A DNA stretch of 64,000 nucleotides. Origin: Cellulomonas soli (GTDB taxonomy: Bacteria > Actinomycetota > Actinomycetes > Actinomycetales > Cellulomonadaceae). Positions 1-7,672 of the stretch are shown in pieces. Made by a program: the position numbers and the translations under genes. Location of the stretch: assembly GCF_013409305.1 (NCBI RefSeq), contig NZ_JACBZJ010000001.1, positions 434,001-498,000 of the forward strand. Direction: 5' to 3'. How positions within the stretch are numbered: position 1 is the stretch's first letter; each line of letters starts with the position of its first letter. The notes under the pieces were generated by a model. The model searched no databases. It saw only the letters and a list, made by a program, of their open reading frames with translations, and had not been told where the DNA came from.

Positions 1-1325
1 TCGCCTCGGGCTGCACCGCCCTGACCGGCGTCGAGGCCGTCAGCAACGGGGTGCCGAACTTCCGGACGCCGAAGAGCAAGAACGCCGCCGGCACCCTCGG
101 CATCATGGCCGTGCTCACCGTGACGATGTTCGCGGGCCTGACCGCGCTGGCCCTGGTCTCGCACGTGCACATCGCCGACGACGCCGCCCGGCTCATCGGG
201 GCGCCCGAGGGGTACCACCAGCGCACCGTGATCGCCCAGGTCGCCGGGGCCGTGTTCGGCACCGGCAGCGTCGGCTTCTACGTGGTGCAGGTGTTCACCG
301 CGCTGATCCTCGTGCTCGCGGCCAACACGGCGTTCAACGGCTTCCCGGTGCTGGCCTCGATCCTCGGCCAGGACGGCTACCTGCCCCGCCAGCTCGCCCG
401 GCGCGGGGACCGCCTCGTGTTCAGCAACGGCATCATCATCCTGGCCTCGGCCGCCGTGGTCCTGCTCATGGCGTTCCGCGCGGACCCCAACAGGCTCATC
501 CAGCTGTACATCCTCGGCGTGTTCGTCTCGTTCACCCTGAGCCAGGCCGGCATGGTCCGGCACTGGACGAGCGAGCTGCGGCTCGCGCCGGCGGCCGCCC
601 GGGGACGAATGCGGCGCGCACGGGTCGTCAACGGCGGCGGGGCCGCGTTCACCGCGGTCGTGCTCGTCGTGGTCATCAGCACCAAGTTCACGCACGGCGC
701 GTACCTCGTCGTCATCGCGATGCCCATCCTGTACGCGGCCATGCAGGGGGTGCGCCGGCACTACACCCGCGCCGACGCCGAGGTCACCCCCGGTCCGGAG
801 GGCGTTCCGCTGCCGAGCCGCGTGCACGCGGTCGTGCTCGTCTCACGCATCAGCCGCCCCGCCCTGCGCGCCCTCGCCTTCGCCCGGGCGACCCGGCCGT
901 CGACGCTGCGGGCCCTGACCGTACGCACCAGCCCGGAGGAGACCGACCGGCTCGTCGCGGACTGGACCGCACGCGACGTGCCCGTGCCGCTCACCGTGCT
1001 CGACTCCCCCTACCGCGACATCACCCGACCGGCGCTCGAGCACATCGCGGCGATCCGACGGGACAGCCCGCGCGACGTCGTGGCGGTGTTCCTGCCCGAG
1101 TACGTCGTCGACCGCTGGTGGGAGCAGCTGCTGCACAACCAGAGCGCGCTGCGCCTGAAGACCCGGCTGCACTTCATGCCGGGGGTCATGGTGACGTCGG
1201 TGCCCTGGCAGGCGGGGTTCGACCCCGCGGACGGCGTCGCACCCCGGGTCGGGGTCGATCCCGGGACCGTGCGACCCGCGCAGGACGACCTCCCGATGGG
1301 CGCACCGGTCGTCGCGAGCCGGTGA
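1..1325 (+). CDS. kimA: KimA-type APC-superfamily potassium importer, 5' end outside window
   Basis: Imports K+ across the cytoplasmic membrane, by homology to Bacillus subtilis KimA (YdaO). The reading frame is open from base 3 to the stop at 1323-1325, so only the C-terminal 440 residues are present. The fragment opens with ALTGVEAVSNGVPNF, the conserved APC/KimA segment, and continues with LILVLAANTAFNGFPVLAS and RGDRLVFSN, all KimA-like. Several membrane helices fill roughly the first 250 residues. A cytoplasmic domain follows, containing LLHNQSALRLKTRLHF near the end, which matches the KimA C-terminus. A KdpD-like kinase gene begins 28 bp downstream, so the transporter and the two-component system are probably co-transcribed. 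Assignment to KimA rather than an amino-acid permease rests on the C-terminal domain; this is a strong family match. Substrate is inferred. Confidence 0.85.
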   Translation, partial: ASGCTALTGVEAVSNGVPNFRTPKSKNAAGTLGIMAVLTVTMFAGLTALALVSHVHIADDAARLIGAPEGYHQRTVIAQVAGAVFGTGSVGFYVVQVFTALILVLAANTAFNGFPVLASILGQDGYLPRQLARRGDRLVFSNGIIILASAAVVLLMAFRADPNRLIQLYILGVFVSFTLSQAGMVRHWTSELRLAPAAARGRMRRARVVNGGGAAFTAVVLVVVISTKFTHGAYLVVIAMPILYAAMQGVRRHYTRADAEVTPGPEGVPLPSRVHAVVLVSRISRPALRALAFARATRPSTLRALTVRTSPEETDRLVADWTARDVPVPLTVLDSPYRDITRPALEHIAAIRRDSPRDVVAVFLPEYVVDRWWEQLLHNQSALRLKTRLHFMPGVMVTSVPWQAGFDPADGVAPRVGVDPGTVRPAQDDLPMGAPVVASR

Positions 1326-1353
1326 GCAGGCGCCCGCGTGCCAGGCTGAGCAC

Positions 1354-2823
1354 ATGAGCAGCCCATCGGGGTACGCGACGAGCGCCGCGGCGTCGCGCCT
1401 GACCCGGCTGTCACGGACCCGGCGCGGCACCGCGGTCGTCGTGCTGCTGGTCGCGCTGCCCGTGCTGACCGCGGCGGTCGTGGGCAGCAGCGAGCTGTCG
1501 CTGGGCAGCGCCCTCATGCTCTACGTCCTGCTGGTCGTGGTCGTCGCCTCCGTCGGGGGCATCGGTCCCGGGGTGCTCGCGGCCGTCGCCTCGGCGCTCA
1601 CGGCGAACTGGTTCCTCATCCCGCCGCGGCACACGCTCGCGATCGAGAACCGGGACGCGGTCCTCGAGCTCGTGGTGTTCCTGGCCGTCTCGCTCATCGT
1701 GAGCGTCACGGTCGAGCTCGCGGCACGTGAACGCGCCACGGCGAGCCGCTCCGCACTGGAGGCGCGGGTGCTCGCCGACGTCTCGGCGCGCGCACCCGGG
1801 GACCTGCGGCCGGCCGACGTGCTCGAGGAGGTCCGCCGCGCGTTCGCGATGGTGGCGGTCGCCCTGGTCCGCACCCGCCCCGGACGGACGGAGGAGGTCG
1901 TGGCCTCGGTCGGCACGATGCCGGTCGGGCACGTACCCGCAGCGCCGCCGGTCGAGCGTTACTCCGGCGCCGTGCCTGCCGAGCCCGTCCAGCCGGCCGC
2001 GCGGCTGCGGGCCGGCGACGAGCTCGAGCTGGTCGCGTACGGCCCGGCGCTGTTCGCCGAGGACCGCGGCCTGCTGCAGCGCCTGGCGGCCGCGGCCGCC
2101 CGCGCGTGGGAGGGCCAGCGGCTCGCCGCGCACGCCGTGGAGCTGGCCGAGGCGGACCGGATGCGCGCGGCGCTGCTCGCCGCCGTCGGCCACGACCTGC
2201 GCACCCCGCTCGCCGGGCTCAAGGCCGCCGTGTCGAGCCTGCGGCAGGACGACGTGGACTGGTCGCCCGCGGAGCGCGCCGAGCTTCTCGGGTCGATCGA
2301 GGAGTCCACCGACCACCTGACCGACATCATCGCGAACCTGCTCGACATCAGCCGGATCGAGGCCGGTGCGGTCACCGCGCAGGTCGCCCCCGTCGCGCTC
2401 GACGAGGTCGTGGCCCGCACCCTGCTGCCCGTGCCCGCGGCCCAGGTCGACCTGGACCTGTCCGACACCCTGCCGCTCGTGCAGGCCGACGCCGGCCTGC
2501 TCGACCGCGTCGTCGCGAACCTCGTCGACAACGCCCGACGGCACACCCCGCCCGGCGTGCCCGTCGAGGTCCGCGCCCGGCTCGTCGGCGACCGCGTCGA
2601 CCTGCAGGTCCGCGACCACGGACCGGGTGTGCCGCGGGAGAAGTGGGAGACGATCTTCGTGCCGTTCCAACGTCTCGACGACAAGGCCGTCGGTGGTCAC
2701 ACGGGCCTCGGCCTGGCCATCGCCCAGGGGTTCTGCGACGCGATGGGTGCCGCCCTGACGCCCTCGCACACCCCCGGCGGCGGCCTGACGATGACGGTCC
2801 GGCTGGTGGTGGCCGCACCGTGA
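1354..2823 (+). CDS. KdpD-like membrane histidine kinase lacking the N-terminal KdpD domain
   Basis: Sensor kinase of 489 residues. The N-terminus has about four membrane helices between residues 25 and 125 (a DUF4118-type KdpD membrane module). A linker without a recognisable sensor fold follows. The dimerisation/H-box is AAVGHDLRTPLAG with the phospho-acceptor His at residue 280. The ATPase has an N-box LVDNARRHTP near residue 389, a G1 box DHGPGVP and a G2 box TGLGLAIA. Classical KdpD has a large cytoplasmic N-terminal Walker-A/Usp region of several hundred residues; it is absent here. The stop codon overlaps the GTG start of the response regulator by 4 bp, so they form one translationally coupled pair, and the gene follows the KimA-type importer. 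Probable role: sensing K+ limitation or turgor and controlling the neighbouring importer (inference). Confidence 0.88.
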   Translation: MSSPSGYATSAAASRLTRLSRTRRGTAVVVLLVALPVLTAAVVGSSELSLGSALMLYVLLVVVVASVGGIGPGVLAAVASALTANWFLIPPRHTLAIENRDAVLELVVFLAVSLIVSVTVELAARERATASRSALEARVLADVSARAPGDLRPADVLEEVRRAFAMVAVALVRTRPGRTEEVVASVGTMPVGHVPAAPPVERYSGAVPAEPVQPAARLRAGDELELVAYGPALFAEDRGLLQRLAAAAARAWEGQRLAAHAVELAEADRMRAALLAAVGHDLRTPLAGLKAAVSSLRQDDVDWSPAERAELLGSIEESTDHLTDIIANLLDISRIEAGAVTAQVAPVALDEVVARTLLPVPAAQVDLDLSDTLPLVQADAGLLDRVVANLVDNARRHTPPGVPVEVRARLVGDRVDLQVRDHGPGVPREKWETIFVPFQRLDDKAVGGHTGLGLAIAQGFCDAMGAALTPSHTPGGGLTMTVRLVVAAP

Positions 2824-3494
2824 CCACGATCCTCGTCGTCGACGACGACCCGGTGCTCGGCCGGGCGCTGTCGATCAACCTGCGCGCCCGGCACATCGAC
2901 GTCGACCTGGCCGTCGACGGTGCGAGCGCGCTGCACCGGGCGGCCACGAGCCCGTACGACCTGGTGATCCTCGACCTGGGCCTGCCGGACATGGACGGCG
3001 TCGACGTCGTGCACGGCCTGCGCGGGTGGTCCGACGTGCCGATCATCGTGCTGTCGGCGCGCGACTCGCAGTCGGCGAAGGTCGACGCGCTCGACGCGGG
3101 CGCCGACGACTACGTGACCAAGCCTTTCGGCATGGACGAGCTGCTGGCACGCGTGCGGGCGGCCCTGCGTCGCACCACGCACGAGCCCGACGCCCCGGTG
3201 GTGCGGACCGCGGCGTTCACGGTCGACCTCGCGGCGCACCGCGTCGAGCGCGACGGCTCCCCCGTGCGCCTGACCCCGACCGAGTGGCACGTGCTCGAGG
3301 TGCTCGTGCGGCACCCGGGCAAGCTCGTGACGCAGCGCGACCTGCTCCGCGAGGTGTGGGGGCCGGGGTACGAGCAGGAGACGAACTACCTGCGGGTGTA
3401 CCTGGCCCAGCTGCGGCGCAAGCTCGAGCCGGAGCCTGCCCGACCGCGCCACCTGGTCACCGAGCCGGGGATCGGGTACCGGTTCGAGCCGTGA
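2820..3494 (+). CDS. KdpE-like OmpR-family response regulator
   Basis: Cytoplasmic transcription factor of 224 residues, partner of the preceding kinase. The GTG start at 2820 overlaps the kinase TGA (GTGA). The receiver domain has the acidic pair at Asp8-Asp10, the phosphorylation site Asp52 in VILDLGLPDMDG, and the conserved Lys in VTKPFG near residue 101. The C-terminal half is an OmpR/PhoB winged helix with LTPTEWHVLEVLVRHPGK and ETNYLRVYLAQLRRKLE, closest to KdpE. No kdpFABC genes are visible, so the target is likely the adjacent KimA-type importer. The 3' end runs 38 bp into the convergent HAD gene. Confidence 0.88.
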   Translation: MTTILVVDDDPVLGRALSINLRARHIDVDLAVDGASALHRAATSPYDLVILDLGLPDMDGVDVVHGLRGWSDVPIIVLSARDSQSAKVDALDAGADDYVTKPFGMDELLARVRAALRRTTHEPDAPVVRTAAFTVDLAAHRVERDGSPVRLTPTEWHVLEVLVRHPGKLVTQRDLLREVWGPGYEQETNYLRVYLAQLRRKLEPEPARPRHLVTEPGIGYRFEP

Positions 3495-4161
3495 GCACGG
3501 GCCCCGCCAGCCCGAGCAGGTGCGCGAGCCCCCCGAGCCCGGGCAGGCGGACCAGGTGCGGGTGCGTGACGAGGTCGGCCGGCACGTCCTGCGTGGGGTC
3601 GACCTGGTACGTGCGCGCACCCGAGGCCAGGGCCGCGCGCACGCCCGTCGGCGAGTCCTCGACGGCCACGCAGACCACCGGGTCGACGCCCAGGCACGCC
3701 GCCGCCTGCAGGTAGCCGTCCGGTGCGGGCTTGGGGCGCCGCACGTCGTCGCCGGCCACCACCACCCGCACCGTGCCGGGTGGGGCGCACGCGGCGACCG
3801 CACGGGCCAGGCCGCCGTGCGTCGCGGTCACCCACGCGCACGGCACGCCCGCGGTCTGCAGCGCGACGAGCAGCTCGCGGGCACCCTCGCGCCACCGCAG
3901 CTCACGACGCAGCGTGCGACCCACGTGCGCGTGCAGCCGGTCGGTGAGCTCCTCGTCGCCGAGCGGGACGCCACGCCGACGCAGGTCGGTGCACAGCGCC
4001 GGGATCGACCAGCCCACGACCGCCCGGTCGTCGGCCGGGGTCCAGGGCAGGCCGTGGGCGCGGGCGACGTCGCCGACGGCCCGCGACCACGCCGGCTCGG
4101 AGTCGATCAGCGTGCCGTCCAGGTCGAGCAGGACGGCCGCGGGCCTCAGGAGACCAGCCAC
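3457..4161 (-). CDS. HAD-superfamily phosphatase (subfamily IA)
   Basis: Predicted cytoplasmic phosphatase of 234 residues. Motif I is LLDLDGTLIDSE with the nucleophile Asp13 and acid/base Asp15. The motif II Thr lies in AWVTATH, motif III is GDDVRRPKPAPDGY, and motif IV is AVEDSPTG. This is the beta-phosphoglucomutase/2-deoxyglucose-6-phosphatase type. The likely start is a GTG at 4161 lying inside the last codons of the upstream kinase gene (16-bp overlap), so the two are translationally coupled. The 3' end overlaps the response-regulator gene tail-to-tail by 38 bp. Context with a small-molecule kinase suggests it removes or scavenges phosphate from a related phospho-metabolite, but the substrate cannot be read from sequence. 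Confidence 0.8.
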   Translation of the reverse strand: MAGLLRPAAVLLDLDGTLIDSEPAWSRAVGDVARAHGLPWTPADDRAVVGWSIPALCTDLRRRGVPLGDEELTDRLHAHVGRTLRRELRWREGARELLVALQTAGVPCAWVTATHGGLARAVAACAPPGTVRVVVAGDDVRRPKPAPDGYLQAAACLGVDPVVCVAVEDSPTGVRAALASGARTYQVDPTQDVPADLVTHPHLVRLPGLGGLAHLLGLAGPVLTARTGTRSPAR

Positions 4162-5216
4162 GTCGGGCGGCGCAGGTACTTCTCGGCGACCTCGACCGTG
4201 CCGGAACGCTGCGCCGACCACAGCTCGGGGGGCAGGGCGTCCTCGCGGTGCGTGGTCGTCCAGCCGAGCATCTGCAGGCGGCGGAGCATGGACAGCGCGC
4301 ACGCGCGCTCCTCGTCGAGCACGTCGAGCGGACGGACCTGGGAGTAGCCCGACAGCCACTCCTTGGCCATCGCGTCGGCGTACGGCACGTGCTCCATGAA
4401 GGTCAGCGCGGCGGCGAAGTCGTAGGCGAACCAGCCGTACCCGCAGTCGTCGAAGTCGATGACCGTGAGCACGTCGCCGTCGATCATGATGTTCGAGGGT
4501 CGCAGGTCCGCGTGGATCAGCCCCCAGTACGACGGTGTGCGCGGGGCGTCGGCGAGCACCTCGAGCGCGGCCTGCTGCGCCCGACCGAGCAGCCTCACCG
4601 CGCCCGCGTCCAGGTCGGCGTCCTCCCACCGCCCCCAGCGGCACGTGGGCCCGACCATGTCGGCCAGCTCCCAGGAGTGCCTGCGGAACCCGGTCGGCGG
4701 CACCCAGGCCATCGCGTGCTCGTGCAGCTCGGCGGTCGTGCGCCCGATCTGCGCGTAGTACGGCACGGGGTCGGCGATGTCCTCCAGGATGCTGCCGGGC
4801 ACGAAGCCGAACGACACGCACGTCCACCGGTGGCCGGCGTCGTCGGGCACGTCCACGGCGAAGCCGCCCTCGACGCTGCGCAGCCCGGTCGGCACGTCGG
4901 CCGTGCCGTGCGCGGCGAGCGCCTCGACCCAGGCGAGCTCCGACTCGAACGCGGCCGGGTCGCCCATGTAGCCGGGGCGGGCCACGCGGGTGACCGCGAC
5001 CGGGCGCCCTGCCTGCCGGACCAGGAAGGTGGCGTTCTCCGAGACCGTGATGAGCGTGACCTGGGTGCGGCCGGGGTCGAACAGCCACGCGTCGACGATG
5101 CCGTCGCGCAGCCAGCGCGGGGCGGGGGCGCCCTGGGCGAGCGCGTCGAACGCGGCCAGCGACGCGGGGCCGGGCGCGGCAGCGGACGTGGGCGGGGAGA
5201 GCAGCTGATCGGTCAT
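4146..5216 (-). CDS. APH-fold small-molecule kinase, candidate ethanolamine/hydroxylysine-type kinase
   Basis: Cytoplasmic phosphotransferase of the aminoglycoside-phosphotransferase/choline-kinase fold, 356 residues. The catalytic loop is GLIHADLRPSNIMIDG (HxDxxxxN) near residue 234, followed by the metal-binding VIDFDDCGYGW. This loop resembles the HYKK/AGPHD1 and homoserine-kinase-like branch rather than antibiotic-resistance enzymes. It diverges across a 297-bp gap from a class III PLP enzyme of the ethanolamine-phosphate/phosphohydroxylysine phospho-lyase family and is coupled to a HAD phosphatase. Kinase plus phospho-lyase is the known logic for amino-alcohol breakdown: phosphorylation, then PLP elimination of phosphate and ammonia to leave an aldehyde. 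The ethanolamine substrate is inferred from the permease at 7669-9216; hydroxylysine is the main alternative. Confidence 0.75.
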   Translation of the reverse strand: MTDQLLSPPTSAAAPGPASLAAFDALAQGAPAPRWLRDGIVDAWLFDPGRTQVTLITVSENATFLVRQAGRPVAVTRVARPGYMGDPAAFESELAWVEALAAHGTADVPTGLRSVEGGFAVDVPDDAGHRWTCVSFGFVPGSILEDIADPVPYYAQIGRTTAELHEHAMAWVPPTGFRRHSWELADMVGPTCRWGRWEDADLDAGAVRLLGRAQQAALEVLADAPRTPSYWGLIHADLRPSNIMIDGDVLTVIDFDDCGYGWFAYDFAAALTFMEHVPYADAMAKEWLSGYSQVRPLDVLDEERACALSMLRRLQMLGWTTTHREDALPPELWSAQRSGTVEVAEKYLRRPTWLVS

Positions 5217-5513
5217 CGGAGCCCCTCACAGGTCGGGGCGGAGGCCGGGCGGGCGTGCCCATCGTGCGCGCCCGAGGTGGCCGGGCAGAAGGGGGCCGCG
5301 GCAGATTTCACGCGCCCGTCACAGAGCGAGCGGTCCGTGACCGGCCATTAACACCCGGGGGCCAGCGGTAACGCAGTTCTTACCTGCGCCCCTGACGGCG
5401 GGCGACCGCGCGGAGAACGATGGGCGTCATCCACGAGCGAGGGCCGGGCGGCCGACCGACGCGGACCGGGCGAGCACGCCCGCGCACCACCCACCACCTC
5501 GCGGAGGACCCCC
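5217..5513 (+). other. Divergent intergenic region of the kinase/phospho-lyase cluster
   Basis: 297 bp between divergent starts. It must hold promoters for both transcripts and probably the operator of the GntR regulator encoded downstream. A short stretch around 5340-5385, with TTAACA and AACGCAGTTCTTACC, is less GC-rich than its surroundings and is the likeliest promoter area. I see no clear palindrome, riboswitch or RNA gene. A good Shine-Dalgarno (GCGGAGGA, 5501-5508) serves the plus-strand gene. Confidence 0.4.
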
Positions 5514-6866
5514 GTGGCGACCCGTTCGACGATCATGGACACCAACAGCTTCCGCTCCGACGCCGGCGGTGAGCTGCCCTGGCCGACGGCGCAGCTGGTC
5601 CGCCGCCGCGAGCGCGTGCTCGGTCCCTCCTACCGGCTGTTCTACCGCCGCCCGGTGCACCTGGTGCGCGGCGAGGGTGCCCACCTGTACGACGCCGACG
5701 GCCTGCAGTACCTGGACGTCTACAACAACGTGGCCTCCGTCGGGCACTGCCACCCGCGCGTCGTGGCGGCGATCGCCGAGCAGGCCGCCGCGCTGAACAC
5801 GCACACCCGGTACCTGCACGACCGCGTGGTGCAGTACTCCGAGGACCTGCTGGCCACGATGCCGGACGAGATCGACCAGGTCATGTTCATGTGCACCGGG
5901 TCGGAGGCCAACGACCTGGCGGTCCGGGTCGCCCAGGCCGCGACGGGCGGCACGGGCGTGATCGTCAGCGCCGAGGCGTACCACGGCAACTCGGCGCTGA
6001 CCTCGCAGATGTCGCCCGCGCTGGGCACCGCGCAGCGGCTCGGCCTGGAGGTCCGCACGGTTCCGGTGCCGGACCCCCTGCGCACGGGAACCGACGACCC
6101 GGGCGCGTGGTTCGCGGCACGGATGGCCGAGGCGGTCGCCGACCTCGAGCGGCACGGCGTGAAGGTCGCGGCGTTCGTGGCCGACTCGATCTTCTCCTCC
6201 GACGGCGTCTTCCCCGACCCTGTCGGCTACCTGGCGCCCGCGGTCGACGTCGTGCGGCGGGCCGGCGGGGTGTTCGTCGCCGACGAGGTGCAGCCCGGCT
6301 TCGGGCGCACCGGGAGCGAGTTCTGGGGGTTCGCCCGGCACGGCGTGGTGCCGGACCTCGTCACGACCGGCAAGCCGATGGGCAACGGCATCCCCGTCTC
6401 GGCCATGGCGGCCCGCTCCGACGTGCTCGCCGCGTTCGGGGAGCAGATCCCGTACTTCAACACGTTCGGCGGCAACCCGGTGTCGATCGCCGCGGCCCAG
6501 GCCGTGCTCGCCGTCATCGCCGAGGAGCGGCTGCAGGAGCGGGCCGCCCGCACGGGCGCGCGGTTCCTCGACGAGCTGCGCACCCTCACGGCCGACCACC
6601 CGCTGATCGGCGACGTGCGCGGCGTCGGGCTCTACATCGGCGTCGACGTGGTCACCGACCGGGTGTCGATGGCACCGAGCACGCAGGTCGCGCTCGACCT
6701 GGTCGAGGCGCTGCGCGACCGTCGGGTGCTCACCAGCGTGTGCGGCGCGGGCGGCAACGTGCTCAAGCTGCGACCCCCGCTGGTCTTCTCCGACGACGAC
6801 GTCGACTGGTTCTGCGCCGCGTTCGCCGACGCGCTCGACGACGTGCTCGTGCCGGACCGTCCGTGA
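5514..6866 (+). CDS. Class III PLP enzyme, ethanolamine-phosphate/phosphohydroxylysine phospho-lyase family
   Basis: PLP-dependent enzyme of 450 residues. The GTG start has GCGGAGGA 5 nt upstream. The fold-type I aminotransferase class III core is complete. The Schiff-base Lys is K287 in TTGKPMGNG, preceded by DEVQPGFGRTG. Segments YFNTFGGNPVS, GDVRGVGLYIGVD and LKLRPPLVFS match the human ETNPPL/PHYKPL (AGXT2L1/2) branch, as does VYNNVASVGHCHPRVV near the N-terminus. Family members eliminate phosphate and ammonia from phosphoethanolamine (giving acetaldehyde) or from 5-phosphohydroxylysine. The gene leads an operon with a GntR regulator and an ethanolamine-type permease and diverges from a candidate kinase. 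A phospho-lyase role is better supported than ordinary transamination; the exact substrate is inferred. Confidence 0.82.
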   Translation: MATRSTIMDTNSFRSDAGGELPWPTAQLVRRRERVLGPSYRLFYRRPVHLVRGEGAHLYDADGLQYLDVYNNVASVGHCHPRVVAAIAEQAAALNTHTRYLHDRVVQYSEDLLATMPDEIDQVMFMCTGSEANDLAVRVAQAATGGTGVIVSAEAYHGNSALTSQMSPALGTAQRLGLEVRTVPVPDPLRTGTDDPGAWFAARMAEAVADLERHGVKVAAFVADSIFSSDGVFPDPVGYLAPAVDVVRRAGGVFVADEVQPGFGRTGSEFWGFARHGVVPDLVTTGKPMGNGIPVSAMAARSDVLAAFGEQIPYFNTFGGNPVSIAAAQAVLAVIAEERLQERAARTGARFLDELRTLTADHPLIGDVRGVGLYIGVDVVTDRVSMAPSTQVALDLVEALRDRRVLTSVCGAGGNVLKLRPPLVFSDDDVDWFCAAFADALDDVLVPDRP

Positions 6867-7672
6867 CCGCCGCGTCCGTCGACACCCTCTGCGTGCGGCT
6901 CCGGGCGCGGCTCGTCGCCGAGCAGCTCGGGCCGGGCGACCGGCTCGGTGACGAACGCTCGCTCGCCGAACAGCTCGGGGTGCCGCGCGGACAGCTGCGC
7001 GCCGCGCTCGACCGGCTCGAGGCGCAGGGCCTGGTCCGGCGGACCATCGGTCGCGGCGGCGGGGTGCAGGTGACCGACGGACGCATCGAACGGAACCTCA
7101 ACACCATCGAGGGCCTGCCGGACATCGCCCGCTACCAGGGCTTCCACGTCGACACCCGGGTGCTGCGCGTCGAGCTCACCACCGCCGGGGCGCGTGAGCG
7201 CCGGCTGCTGCGGCTGCCCGAAGGGGCGACCGTGCACCGGCTGTCCCGGCTGCGGCTGGCCGACGGGCGACCGCTGTCGCTCGAGGAGTCGCACCTGCCC
7301 GCCGACCTGTTCCCCGGCCTGGCCGCGCAGGACCTCGGCTCGCTCTACCGGACCCTGCGCACCGTGTACGGCGTCGAGCCCGAGTACAGCGACGAGAGCC
7401 TCGAGCTGGCGTTCGCCGACCACGACCAGGCCGCGCTCCTCGAGGTCGACGTGGGCTCTCCCCTCGTGCACGTGCGCCGCACCGCGACGGGCACGGGAGG
7501 GCGCCCGATCGAGGCCGCGCACGAGCACTTCGTCGGCACCCGCATGCGGTTCCACCTGCGCAAGTACGGGTACGTCCACCCGTCCACCACCCCACCGGAC
7601 CAGCTCACGCAGCCTGCACAACACCCCGCACAGCACCCTGCACAGCACCAGAACCCGAGGAGGACATCATGA
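6863..7672 (+). CDS. GntR/HutC-family transcriptional regulator with UTRA domain
   Basis: DNA-binding regulator of 269 residues. The GTG start at 6863 overlaps the upstream stop (GTGA). The N-terminal winged helix contains LGDERSLAEQLGVPRGQLR and RLEAQGLVRRTIGRGGG. The C-terminal UTRA ligand-binding domain runs from about residue 85 and includes the HutC-type pattern RRLLRLPEGATVHRLSRLR. The last 25 residues carry a short Pro-Ala-Gln-His repeat (bases about 7614-7650) outside the usual domain. Its stop overlaps the permease ATG (ATGA). It probably senses the imported amino alcohol or its phosphorylated form and represses the cluster, acting in the 5217-5513 gap (inference). Confidence 0.85.
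   Translation: MTAASVDTLCVRLRARLVAEQLGPGDRLGDERSLAEQLGVPRGQLRAALDRLEAQGLVRRTIGRGGGVQVTDGRIERNLNTIEGLPDIARYQGFHVDTRVLRVELTTAGARERRLLRLPEGATVHRLSRLRLADGRPLSLEESHLPADLFPGLAAQDLGSLYRTLRTVYGVEPEYSDESLELAFADHDQAALLEVDVGSPLVHVRRTATGTGGRPIEAAHEHFVGTRMRFHLRKYGYVHPSTTPPDQLTQPAQHPAQHPAQHQNPRRTS

Noticed and set aside
1411..2769. Long open frame on the minus strand opposite the histidine kinase
   Set aside because: It is a shadow of a very GC-rich gene: the product is Arg/Gly/His-rich without domain motifs, whereas the plus strand encodes a complete kinase. The same applies to other long opposing frames across the window.
7614..7650. Separate repeat element in the GntR gene tail
   Set aside because: It is a short in-frame Pro-Ala-Gln-His repeat at the very end of the coding sequence and needs no mobile-element explanation.
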